Assembly (NCBI RefSeq): GCF_004323185.1
Contig: NZ_NAPS01000002.1
Span: 1,419,742-1,480,398, forward strand
Reading direction: 5' to 3'
From: Westiellopsis prolifica IICB1
GTDB lineage: Bacteria; Cyanobacteriota; Cyanobacteriia; Cyanobacteriales; Nostocaceae
DNA: 60,657 nucleotides
Shown: positions 35,996 through 43,800 of the stretch, piece by piece
How the letters are laid out: each line of letters opens with the position of its first letter
Numbering within the stretch: position 1 is the first letter of the stretch
Made by a program: the position numbers and the translations under genes
Notes under the pieces: model-generated
What the model was told of the DNA's origin: nothing
What the model saw: the letters and a program-made list of their open reading frames with translations, nothing else
Database searches by the model: none

Positions 35996-36457
35996 ATGAT
36001 TATTGATCCAGAAAAAGTACCTACTGAAGCACGCTCCAATTATCCCGATGAATTTAAACCGAAAGTAGCAGGAAGAACTCGTCAACGCTTAGGCAATTTT
36101 GCCGGGTTGAAAAACTTCGGGGTAAATTTAGTAAAATTGGAACCTGGAAGTTCTTCTGCTTTAAGACATTGGCATTCATGTCAAGATGAATTTATCTATG
36201 TTTTGGAAGGCGAGTTGACATTAATTACAGATGCGGGTGCAGAAGTTCTCAAACCAGGAATGGCGGCTGGATTTCCCGCAGGTGAAGCCAACGGACATCA
36301 TTTAGTCAATAGTACCTCAACAGTTGCAGTTTATTTGGAAGTAGGCGATCGCACTCCCAATGATGAAGCTAGCTTTCCCGATGATGATTTAATTACAAAG
36401 GCTAGTCCTGATGGCAAATCTAGAATTTTTGCTCATAAAGATGGAACACTGTATTAG
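35996..36457 (+). CDS. cupin-domain protein
   Basis: A 153-aa single-domain cupin. Motif 1 carries the metal-binding set in RHWHSCQDEFIYVLEGE (His56, His58 and Glu63 by my count), and motif 2 lies in GMAAGFPAGEANGHHLVN with its His. The family includes many small proteins of unknown role, such as transcription-factor sensors and isomerases. There is no DNA-binding part. It lies within the transporter locus between the two permease genes, but repeats on either side separate it from both, so a role in transport is not implied. The ATG at 35996 gives the full cupin N-terminus. Confidence 0.85.
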   Translation: MIIDPEKVPTEARSNYPDEFKPKVAGRTRQRLGNFAGLKNFGVNLVKLEPGSSSALRHWHSCQDEFIYVLEGELTLITDAGAEVLKPGMAAGFPAGEANGHHLVNSTSTVAVYLEVGDRTPNDEASFPDDDLITKASPDGKSRIFAHKDGTLY

Positions 36458-36510
36458 GGGAGCGGGGATCGGGGATCGGGGACAAGGGAGAAGAAATCGC
36501 TTTGAAATTT

Positions 36511-36657
36511 GAACGTTAAGCCTTAAAGTTGGAACGTTAAGTCTTAAAGTTGGAACGTTAAGTCTTACAGTTGGAACATTAAGTCTTACAGTTGGAACGT
36601 TAAGTCTTACAGTTGGAACGTTAAGTCTTAAAGTTAGAACGTTGAGGTTTAACTCTT
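36511..36657. repeat. tandem array of a 21-bp unit, seven copies
   Basis: Units start at 36511, 36532, 36553, 36574, 36595, 36616 and 36637. The consensus is GAACGTTAAGTCTTAAAGTT plus G, with one or two changes per copy; the last is degenerate. There are no spacers, so it is not CRISPR. The 21-bp period equals two helical turns. It lies between the cupin and livM genes, followed by an interspersed palindrome at 36664-36693. Confidence 0.95.
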
Positions 36658-36738
36658 GACTATTGTACAGACGCCATGTTCCTCGCGTCTCTACTAATGA
36701 CAAATGACAAATTACCAATGACCAATGACTATTGACAA

Positions 36739-37692
36739 ATGGCTGATTTTATTGCTATCTATGGCGCTTTAATTGTCTCTATGGTATTAGGGGCTTTGCT
36801 AGGATTATCGTTGTATTTGCCATTAATGGCTGGACAATTATCTTTAGCTAGCCCTGGATTTTATGCTTTGGGTGGATATATTGCGGCGATTCTGTCAACA
36901 ACTGTTTTTAATTCTAGTGGTGATCCTTTTCCGATTCCATTACTGTTGTTGGAAATGTTAATCGCTGGTGTAGTTTCGGGATTGTTGGGTGTAGCAGTCG
37001 GAATTCCAGCTTTGCGGTTACGGGGAATTTATTTAGCGATCGCCACAATTGCTTTTGTCGAAGTTTTGCGGGTTCTCTCCCTGAATTTAGATATCACAGG
37101 TGGTGCTGTGGGAATTTTTGGTATTCCTCAACCTTTCCCAACACAAATTGAATATTTATGGATTGCCCTACCATTATTAATCATTAGTATGATATTAATT
37201 TATCGTCTAGAACGTATTCGTGTAGGTAGGGCTTTAACCGCAATTCGTGAGGATGAATTAGCAGCAGGCGCTATGGGAATTAACCCAACTTACTACAAAG
37301 TTTTAGCTTTTACACTAGGAGCAATTTTAGCTGGAGTAGTTGGTGCAATTAGCGCTCATTTTCTCAATACTTGGAATGCCAGACAAGGTACATTTGATGC
37401 CAGTATTATTTATCTAACTTTTGTTTTAATTGGTGGTTCGAGAACTTTTTTAGGCGCTGTAGTCGGAGGTATGTTATTTACAGCCTTACCAGAAGTCTTA
37501 AGAAGCATCGCTGACACAGGTGGTTTACCAACTTGGCTAGCACAATTTTTAAGAGATGGGAGATTAATTATTTTTGGTTTACTAATAGTTTTAGGAACCA
37601 TCTTTTTCCCTCAAGGACTCGTTACCCCAGATATTTTTAAAAGACGACCATTGTACAAACGCGTAGACGCTCGTAAGAGCGGCTTCTCGTAA
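36739..37692 (+). CDS. livM: branched-chain/neutral amino-acid ABC permease, LivM type
   Basis: A 317-aa permease with eight to nine hydrophobic segments. It has LivM features: LMAGQLSLASPGFYALGGYIAA near 30-50, GIPALRLRGIYLAIATIAF at about 93-111, the cytoplasmic loop GRALTAIREDELAAGAMGI near 165-183, and FFPQGL near the end. It forms the transmembrane channel with the LivH-type protein. The last dozen residues (about VDARKSGFS) are encoded by an interspersed GCGTCT repeat that overruns the normal end of the gene. The ATG start is at 36739. The livG-type gene follows 24 bp later. Confidence 0.9.
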   Translation: MADFIAIYGALIVSMVLGALLGLSLYLPLMAGQLSLASPGFYALGGYIAAILSTTVFNSSGDPFPIPLLLLEMLIAGVVSGLLGVAVGIPALRLRGIYLAIATIAFVEVLRVLSLNLDITGGAVGIFGIPQPFPTQIEYLWIALPLLIISMILIYRLERIRVGRALTAIREDELAAGAMGINPTYYKVLAFTLGAILAGVVGAISAHFLNTWNARQGTFDASIIYLTFVLIGGSRTFLGAVVGGMLFTALPEVLRSIADTGGLPTWLAQFLRDGRLIIFGLLIVLGTIFFPQGLVTPDIFKRRPLYKRVDARKSGFS

Positions 37693-37716
37693 GAGTATCA
37701 TCACGTCTCTAAACAA

Positions 37717-38487
37717 ATGACCAATGACATACTTTTAGAAGCAAAATCCTTAACTCGCCGCTTTGGTGGTTTAGTAGCTGTCAATAATGTATCTTTTATT
37801 GTTAAAAAACATGAAATATTTGGATTAATCGGCCCCAATGGTGCTGGTAAAACAACATTATTTAACTTAATTACAGGCTTAATTCCACCTTCTAGCGGAC
37901 AATTAACTTATCAAAATCAAGAAATATCCCAACTACGTCCCCACCAAATCGCTGCTTTAGGTATTGCTCGCACTTTCCAAAATATTCGCTTATTTGGTGA
38001 ACTTTCAGCACTAGAAAATGCAATTATTGCCCGACATTTGCATATTCATAGCAATATACTTACAGGTGTGATGGGAATTCCACCAGCACCAGCAGAAGAA
38101 CGTAAAAGTAAGCAAAAAGCTTTGGAATTATTAGAACTAGTTGGTTTACAAAAACGCGCTGACGAAAAAGCTAAGAATTTTGCCTATGGTGATCAACGAC
38201 GGCTAGAAATTGCTCGTGCTTTAGCCCTAGAACCACAAATTTTACTTCTGGATGAACCCGCAGCTGGAATGAATCCCAGCGAGAAACAGCAACTCAGTCA
38301 ATTTATCCGCAATTTACGCGATCGCTTTAATTTAACGATTATCCTGATTGAACATCATGTACCCTTAGTCATGGGTTTGTGCGATCGCATCGCGGTTTTA
38401 GATTTTGGTCAATTAATCGCCTTGGGAGAACCAGCAGTGGTTAAAAATAATCCCGCTGTCATAGAGGCGTATTTGGGTCATGAATAA
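37717..38487 (+). CDS. livG: amino-acid ABC transporter ATPase, LivG type
   Basis: A 256-aa ABC ATPase. It has Walker A GPNGAGKTTL at about 37-46, the Q-loop region ARTFQNIRLF, a signature in the LivG form FAYGDQRRLEIARAL at about 152-166, Walker B ILLLDEPAAG and the switch His in LIEHH. LivG-type ATPases energise HAAT uptake together with a LivF partner. It starts just after the repeat that ends livM. In the Nat naming it would be NatA or NatE. Confidence 0.93.
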   Translation: MTNDILLEAKSLTRRFGGLVAVNNVSFIVKKHEIFGLIGPNGAGKTTLFNLITGLIPPSSGQLTYQNQEISQLRPHQIAALGIARTFQNIRLFGELSALENAIIARHLHIHSNILTGVMGIPPAPAEERKSKQKALELLELVGLQKRADEKAKNFAYGDQRRLEIARALALEPQILLLDEPAAGMNPSEKQQLSQFIRNLRDRFNLTIILIEHHVPLVMGLCDRIAVLDFGQLIALGEPAVVKNNPAVIEAYLGHE

Positions 38488-38554
38488 TTAATAATTATCT
38501 TTGTGTCTTGGTGTCTATGTGTTTTATAAAAATTTTATCTTAACCACCCTACTC

Positions 38555-38650
38555 TAAGAGAAGCCGCTTTGCGTCTACGGGTTCGCCACCTTGCCTACTC
38601 TTACGAGAAGCCGCTGGCGCGTCTACGTGACGGGAACCGCCAAGACGGCA
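38555..38650. repeat. interspersed GCGTCTA-family repeats, two copies
   Basis: GAGAAGCCGCTTTGCGTCTA and GAGAAGCCGCTGGCGCGTCT, about 55 bp apart, between livG and livF. Related pairs lie at 39604-39680 (an exact 17-bp repeat, AGCCGCTTGCGCGTCTA, 60 bp apart), and single copies near 8680, 23030, 35925 and 37660. Confidence 0.75.
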
Positions 38651-38721
38651 AGTGGACTCACCAAGGCACTAAGACACTAAGAAAACATACTGAATGTTTG
38701 ATCAACTAAAGATGCACACCG

Positions 38722-39453
38722 ATGAACACAGAGAACCAGAAAAGCTACCCAATTTTGGAGATTAAAAATTTATATGTTAATTATGGGGGTATTAAGGCCC
38801 TCGAAAATATTAATTTAGTTGTCAACAACAGTGAAGTAGTCACTCTCATCGGTGCCAACGGTGCAGGTAAAACTACTACTCTGCGGGCTATATCTAAAAT
38901 TCTTAATCCCAAAAGTGGCGAAATCATCTACAGTGGACGCAATATTACCCGTCGTCAACCCCACGAAATTGTGCAATTGGGTATCGCCCATTGTCCAGAA
39001 GGACGCAGAGTATTAACGCGACAAACTGTTTATGACAATTTGCTTTTAGGTGCATATATTCGTTCTCAGCAAGCAGAGATAAAGAATGATATTCAACAGC
39101 AATTTCAGCTATTTCCGCGTTTAGCACAAAGACGTAATCAGCTAGCGGGAACTCTTAGCGGTGGTGAACAACAAATGTTAGCGATCGCTCGTGCTTTAAT
39201 GAGTAGACCAAGACTTCTATTATTAGATGAACCAAGTTTAGGTTTAGCACCAGCTATAGTTAGAGAAATATTCGGTATTATTGAAAATTTACGAGCGACG
39301 GGCGTGACTATTTTATTAGTTGAACAAAACGCCAATTTAGCATTACAGATTGCAGATCGAGGATATGTTTTAGAAGCTGGTTGTATTACTCTTACAGACG
39401 TAGCATCTGAATTAATGATAGATGAGCGAGTGAAAAAAGCCTATTTAGGATAA
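38722..39453 (+). CDS. livF: amino-acid ABC transporter ATPase, LivF type
   Basis: A 243-aa ABC ATPase. It has NYGGIKALENINL ahead of Walker A GANGAGKTTTL, then HCPEGRRVLTRQTVYDNLLLG, which is typical of LivF, the signature LSGGEQQMLAIARAL, Walker B LLLLDEPSLG and the switch region LVEQN. It completes the set of two permeases, two ATPases and a binding protein, so a full HAAT importer is encoded between 31.9 and 39.5 kb. The ATG start is at 38722. It is about 235 bp from livG, a gap filled by repeats. Confidence 0.93.
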   Translation: MNTENQKSYPILEIKNLYVNYGGIKALENINLVVNNSEVVTLIGANGAGKTTTLRAISKILNPKSGEIIYSGRNITRRQPHEIVQLGIAHCPEGRRVLTRQTVYDNLLLGAYIRSQQAEIKNDIQQQFQLFPRLAQRRNQLAGTLSGGEQQMLAIARALMSRPRLLLLDEPSLGLAPAIVREIFGIIENLRATGVTILLVEQNANLALQIADRGYVLEAGCITLTDVASELMIDERVKKAYLG

Positions 39454-40153
39454 TTTTACGATTAAGAAGCTGGAGATTTTTTAAATTATTTTGGGGAGCA
39501 TCCCAATTTTTTCAAAATACCTCAAAGCAAAGGGTTTAAACCAATTTAATGTGAAGCCACACTAAATGAATAAACCTCCACTCTTGGCGCTCTACCTTAC
39601 GGAAGCCGCTTGCGCGTCTAAGGCTTCTACCGTTCCGGTAGGCGCGTAGCGACTTCTGCAAGTAGCCGCTTGCGCGTCTATGGCGGTTAATTTTATAATA
39701 TTCTGTGCATCTTCATAAATAATTGGTATTAAACCCTTTGCTAATAGCACAAGTCGTCTTCAGACAACTTCATAAAATCAAACAGTCTGCTTAAAGCAGA
39801 CTTTCACTATAAGACTGCGATTGAAATCGCAGGCATTTTTGAACATTTAGGATGCTCCCTTATTTTGTTTGCTGATGATTAATTTTTTATTGATTAACAA
39901 CATTTATTATTTGATCTCTAATTAGTAACTAATATATTCATCCTCTCTCTTTTTATAGAGTAACTAATATGTCTATGGAAAGAAGCCTCAAACAAAAATC
40001 ATACGTTAGTTTAGATAAAACAAAGCTAAACGAAACAAATTAAATTTAATTATCTGTTTTTCAACGTTTATTAAATAGTAAGTCCGCGCAAATAATAAAC
40101 ATAAATCTAAATTTTGTTTGTTTCCAATAGCAATTTTTGAGGAGAGAGCAAAA
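39454..40153. repeat. repeat-rich intergenic region with palindrome module 2
   Basis: No gene was seen. The stretch has two exact copies of AGCCGCTTGCGCGTCTA (39604-39620 and 39664-39680). Module 2 then has an AAGTCGTCT/AGACAACTT hairpin with one mismatch (39751-39770), AGTCTGC-TTAAA-GCAGACT (39784-39802) and CTGCGAT-TGAA-ATCGCAG (39815-39832). The region before 40154 should hold the promoter of the lipoprotein gene. Confidence 0.7.
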
Positions 40154-40591
40154 ATGAATCTGCTACAGCAGAGTCGTAAAATGATTACGGCTGTTGTTTT
40201 GATTTTGGTTTTAACTATTACTACTGCTTGTGGTGGTAATGTTGCCCAAGTTGACCGTAACACAAATCCGCCAGCAGTTGGTCGAGATGTAGCTTATGCA
40301 CAATTGGAGCGAGGAAATACTGCATCTGGACAAACTTTTGGTAACTGGGTTGTACAAACATCGCGAGGATTAGTCCAAGATGCTTATGTGCGCGATAACA
40401 ATAAGTTAGGCGTAGTTATTTCCCCACAAGTGCGTCCTAACGAAGTGCGTCCTTTAGCAAAATCCTTGGTCGAAGGTTTTCGGAAAAACTTTCCCAATCA
40501 AGATTTAACTGTTTTGGTATACGCACCTGACAAGCAGCTGATTCTGACAGCTAGGTACGATACTCAAACCAATCAAGTTCAATACAGTTAG
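40154..40591 (+). CDS. conserved lipoprotein of unknown function
   Basis: A 145-aa lipoprotein. A hydrophobic signal peptide ends in the lipobox ITTAC at about residues 22-26, followed by a polar linker and a small folded domain (about 45-140; NWVVQTSRGLVQDAYVRDNNK, EVRPLAKSLVEGFRKNFP, VLVYAPDKQLILTARYD). The ATG at 40154 follows GGAGAG and gives a proper signal peptide; an in-frame TTG at 40118 does not. It has the look of a cyanobacteria-specific conserved protein, but I do not recognise a function. The gene at 40662 follows by 70 bp. Confidence 0.8.
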   Translation: MNLLQQSRKMITAVVLILVLTITTACGGNVAQVDRNTNPPAVGRDVAYAQLERGNTASGQTFGNWVVQTSRGLVQDAYVRDNNKLGVVISPQVRPNEVRPLAKSLVEGFRKNFPNQDLTVLVYAPDKQLILTARYDTQTNQVQYS

Positions 40592-40661
40592 AAATTGTTG
40601 TTTGTTGGTTGTTGTTTAGTGTTTTAACTATCAACAAGAATAAGAAAAGGAGATTAGTACA

Positions 40662-41189
40662 GTGAGTAGCAGTGAAGAGTATAAACGCCAAATTATGAAA
40701 GATTTGGCTCAGGGTGATGTTGAGTATCTTGGTGATGCTCCTAGTGGTGATCCATCACAAGATTATCAAAGCTTTGATGATTTTGCTCAACGTACAACTG
40801 CGTCTGAACGTCGCCAAATGTTTGAACGCTCTTTTAATTCAAGCAGCATTCCTCCAAGTCAAATGGAGCCAGAATTGCAAAAGGCGATCGCTAATATTAA
40901 ACCTAATGAACGAGATGATGTCGCACGCGCCTTTTTCAAACACTTCAAGCAAAGAGGATTGGATGAGCGCCATCTTGAGCAACAATTAAGTCTTTCTACT
41001 CACAACCCCAACCGCATGAGTGCGGATGATGTTACCAGACTCGCCTCATTTGCATATCATAACCATCCTGACATTTTCAAAGAAGTATTAGCAGAACAGC
41101 CAGCTATTATCAAGTTTCTCAGCAATCCTGTCGTGGGAGCTATTGTAGGACTTGCTGCTGCTAAATGGTTAGGCGGTCGTAACAAATAA
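40662..41189 (+). CDS. conserved hypothetical protein with C-terminal hydrophobic helix
   Basis: A 175-aa protein starting at a GTG after AAAGGAGA. It is polar and acidic at first (SSEEYKRQIMKDLAQGDVEYLGDAP), then helical (about 50-130; NERDDVARAFFKHFKQRGLDERHLEQQL), with a Gly/Ala-rich hydrophobic end (FLSNPVVGAIVGLAAAKWLGG) that could insert into a membrane. I do not recognise the family. Its position directly behind the lipoprotein gene suggests co-expression. Confidence 0.75.
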   Translation: MSSSEEYKRQIMKDLAQGDVEYLGDAPSGDPSQDYQSFDDFAQRTTASERRQMFERSFNSSSIPPSQMEPELQKAIANIKPNERDDVARAFFKHFKQRGLDERHLEQQLSLSTHNPNRMSADDVTRLASFAYHNHPDIFKEVLAEQPAIIKFLSNPVVGAIVGLAAAKWLGGRNK

Positions 41190-41423
41190 ATCTAAGTCTA
41201 TTAGTGAAGATTTTAGTCCTGTTTACTTTTCGTAACATGCTTAGGTTTATTCCCACCGACTTACTTATGCAAAAAACAGACTAAATCAATAACCCCTTTA
41301 ACCCACTTCAAGTGGGTTTTTGCTATGAGCCAGCTATTATTTGAGAGCGGAAATTTGGGTTAATCAAATCCATAGTCATACCATTTCTTCGTGAAGCTGC
41401 TCCCGAATTTTACCCCTCCCCAA

Positions 41424-41597
41424 CCCTCCCCTTGCGAAGGATACAGCTGGCGAATCAGGGGTGACACCCCTCACCGACGATTTTTCGTCATTCCACCAGA
41501 TGTAGAGACGCGCCATGGCGCGTCTCTACAACCAATTTGTGGGCGAACGAGGGGTTTGACCCCCTATTCGCCAGCTGCATCCTTCGCAAGGGGAGGG
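41424..41597. repeat. 174-bp foldback element with 30-bp perfect core palindrome
   Basis: Arms 41424-41472 and 41549-41597 are inverted copies of 49 bp with about six differences (CCCTCCCCTTGCGAAGG... and its complement). In the centre, 41501-41530 is a perfect palindrome with half TGTAGAGACGCGCCA. It carries no gene and has the form of a miniature foldback or nested insertion. Confidence 0.9.
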
Positions 41598-41985
41598 TGC
41601 GCTTTAGCGCGGGTGGGGTCTTTGTATGCGTCTTCATATTAAATTGGTATCAGTCGGTTAAAAACCGACTTTAGCTTTAAGCCCAAATTTTAATTTAGGG
41701 CTAGGTGCAAAATATAACTATCTTAACTTTATGAAACTTTTATCCAGCCCCCTGACGAGGTTATTTCTCACAAGCCTTACCAGAAGCTGCTTACAACAAA
41801 AAACATCTATTTTGTAATTATAAACTTTTTGTAAAACTAAATATTAAGCCTTCATTTATACTATACAATTAGTATCGCTTATTACTTAAAAATAGTAAAT
41901 ATAGATAACACACACCTTTAGCGCTATAGAGCTAAAAGAACCTGTGTAGTTTCTAGCACATAGAATTAGTCCTTCTGTCTAAGGA

Positions 41986-42057
41986 GCGACAAGGTAACAA
42001 ACCTCTGTCGCTGTAATTGTTGAATTACAACAGTTGGAGAGTAAACAATCTCACTCC
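41986..42057 (+). promoter_or_regulatory. candidate structured leader (three hairpins) before the PEP-CTERM gene
   Basis: Three adjacent inverted repeats: GCGACAAGG/CCT-C-TGTCGC (41986-42011), TGTAATT-GTTG-AATTACA (42012-42029) and GGAGAG/CTCACTCC (42036-42057). They end 46 bp before the ATG at 42104. Compact stacked hairpins at this place suggest a regulatory 5' leader. It matches no riboswitch class that I recognise. Confidence 0.4.
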
Positions 42058-42103
42058 AGGGAAGTCTACCATCGATTTTGATCATGTCGTAGGAGTGAGT
42101 TGA

Positions 42104-42826
42104 ATGACGGGGTTGCAATTCGCAAAAATTCGAGACAAGCTTGGCCATACCACAATACCAAGCAAATCTCAGATAAAAAAGAAGTTGCTGGGAACTGCAA
42201 CCACAGCTACATTTTTTGCTGTTGTGGTCGGGGTAATTCAGACAAAACAGGCTCAGGCTGTTACTGTTACCTTCGATGATCTACCTGGATCTCAAAATAC
42301 AATTTCTAATGGCTATGCAGGATTGAATTGGGAAAACTTTTATGATCTCAATACAACTTCTTTTACTCCCTCAGGCTATGTAAATGGAACAGTATCACCA
42401 AAAAACGTAGCTTACAATGGTTTTGCCAATCCTGCTGTGATAAGTACAGTTGATGATGTTTTCGATTTTAATAATACGTATTTAACAGCAGCCTGGAATA
42501 ATGATTTGACTGTTCTGGTAGAAGGTTATACGGGAGGAGTATCGGGAGAAAAGAAATACTCACAGACAGTAGTTGTGAGTACAGAAACTCCTACACTATT
42601 TACATTTGATTTCGTGGGAATTGATTATTTAAAATTCACATCTTCTGGAGGTAATAACGCTGGCTATAGTGGAAGAGGGACGCATTTTGTGATAGATAAC
42701 TTTACTTTTAACAAAAAAAATAAAGCTGTTCCTGAACCTCTAACGATCTTTGGTTCATTAACAGCAAGTGGTATTGGTTTGGCTTTATATCGAAAGCAGA
42801 AGCAGCAACAGCAAAGATGTAAATAA
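42104..42826 (+). CDS. PEP-CTERM sorting-domain protein
   Basis: A 240-aa exported protein. A rather long N-terminal region (about 1-52) contains the hydrophobic part of a signal peptide and ends near QAQA. A beta-rich domain follows (TVTFDDLPG, NGYAGLNWENF, LTVLVEGYTGG, IDYLKFTSSGG) that looks like a small carbohydrate-binding-like fold found in many PEP-CTERM proteins. The C-terminus is the sorting signal AVPEPLTIFG, a hydrophobic helix and a basic tail. It lies directly upstream of the cyanoexosortase gene and is probably its local substrate. The function of the mature domain is unknown. Confidence 0.85.
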   Translation: MTGLQFAKIRDKLGHTTIPSKSQIKKKLLGTATTATFFAVVVGVIQTKQAQAVTVTFDDLPGSQNTISNGYAGLNWENFYDLNTTSFTPSGYVNGTVSPKNVAYNGFANPAVISTVDDVFDFNNTYLTAAWNNDLTVLVEGYTGGVSGEKKYSQTVVVSTETPTLFTFDFVGIDYLKFTSSGGNNAGYSGRGTHFVIDNFTFNKKNKAVPEPLTIFGSLTASGIGLALYRKQKQQQQRCK

Positions 42827-42932
42827 ATAATTTTCCAAATTTATTTATTGTAATCTGAAATATTTTCTGACATCGGAAAACCGAAATTTATGTCTTGAAA
42901 AAATGATAGAAAAGCTGCCATTGAATTAGACA

Positions 42933-43793
42933 ATGAAAACTAGTAAACTGGCTAAAGTCATACGAGTTGATTATCCTCAGTTCTGGCTCTTAATTATAGG
43001 ATCAGGCTTAATTTCAATTCAACTAACGCTAAGTTGGAGATCAGGAAACTCAAACCTTTTCAGTACTAGTTTTTTGTTTTGGGCAGCTATATCTTTTATT
43101 ATCTGGGAAAAACGAGATAATTTAAGTTTAGAAAGTGGAATTTTACCCAGTTTTTTGGGCTTGTCACTCATCTGGATAGCACTGTTAAAAAGTGCATCTA
43201 TGACTAGCTTCGGAGGTTTTTTGTATGCTTTACCCTTTGTTTCTGGCTTAGGACTTGCTTTAATAGCTTCTGGCTTTCGAGGTCTAAATCAATATACAGG
43301 TGAGCTAATAACCCTTTTTTCCGTTAATATATCTAAGTTACCACCAGAATGGATGATTTATAAGCTGACACTACTCACTGCCAAATTATCAGCTTTTATA
43401 CTTTGGTATACTGGCTTTGAAGTAACTGTTTCTGGAATTAACGTTTATCTACCAAATGGCAGTGTAGAAGTACTTAGTGGTTGCTCTGGTCTAGAATTAA
43501 TTTCTCAAATGTTGGGTTTCGCAATACTTTTTCTGTTAATTTTTCCTCAAAATGGGCAGCAAAAAATATTGGTACCAGTTGTAGCTACTACGGTAGGATT
43601 TATTGTTAATGCTGTACGAGTTGCACTTCTAGCCATCATCGTAGAACAAGATAACATGAATGCTTTTGATTACTGGCATGGTGGCAATGGTTCTTTTTTA
43701 TTCTCAATAATTTCTGTTCTGATTTTTGGTTCTTTCTGTTGGTTTTTAATAGGAAAGAATGAATCTGAAAATCATAATTCTAGGTTATCATAA
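42933..43793 (+). CDS. crtA: cyanoexosortase A
   Basis: A 286-aa integral membrane protease/transpeptidase of the exosortase family, with about eight hydrophobic segments. The catalytic residues are all present: Cys184 (LSGCSGLELI), Arg229 (VNAVRVALL) and His249 (YWHGGNGSF). Exosortases cleave the PEP-CTERM signal of exported proteins and hand them to the cell surface. The genes before and after it (a PEP-CTERM protein, a sortase-associated protein and an HpsJ-like protein) form the usual cyanobacterial cassette. The short form without an EpsI domain fits the cyanoexosortase A group. Confidence 0.9.
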   Translation: MKTSKLAKVIRVDYPQFWLLIIGSGLISIQLTLSWRSGNSNLFSTSFLFWAAISFIIWEKRDNLSLESGILPSFLGLSLIWIALLKSASMTSFGGFLYALPFVSGLGLALIASGFRGLNQYTGELITLFSVNISKLPPEWMIYKLTLLTAKLSAFILWYTGFEVTVSGINVYLPNGSVEVLSGCSGLELISQMLGFAILFLLIFPQNGQQKILVPVVATTVGFIVNAVRVALLAIIVEQDNMNAFDYWHGGNGSFLFSIISVLIFGSFCWFLIGKNESENHNSRLS

Positions 43794-43800
43794 TCAAATT

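Larger units (their letters stand above)
41190..42103. repeat. repeat-rich intergenic region
   Basis: No gene was seen. It contains, in order, a large foldback element (41424-41597), palindrome module 3 (AGTCGGTT-AAA-AACCGACT at 41652-41670, then AAGCCCAAATTTTAATTTAGGGCT), AT-rich DNA, and a set of hairpins directly before the PEP-CTERM gene (41986-42057). Confidence 0.7.

Noticed and set aside
36511-36657. Possible CRISPR array
   Set aside because: The 21-bp units follow one another directly without spacers and no cas gene is near, so it is a tandem repeat.
41391-41642. 83-aa plus-strand frame
   Set aside because: It lies wholly inside the foldback repeat element, so the open frame is a by-product of repeat structure.
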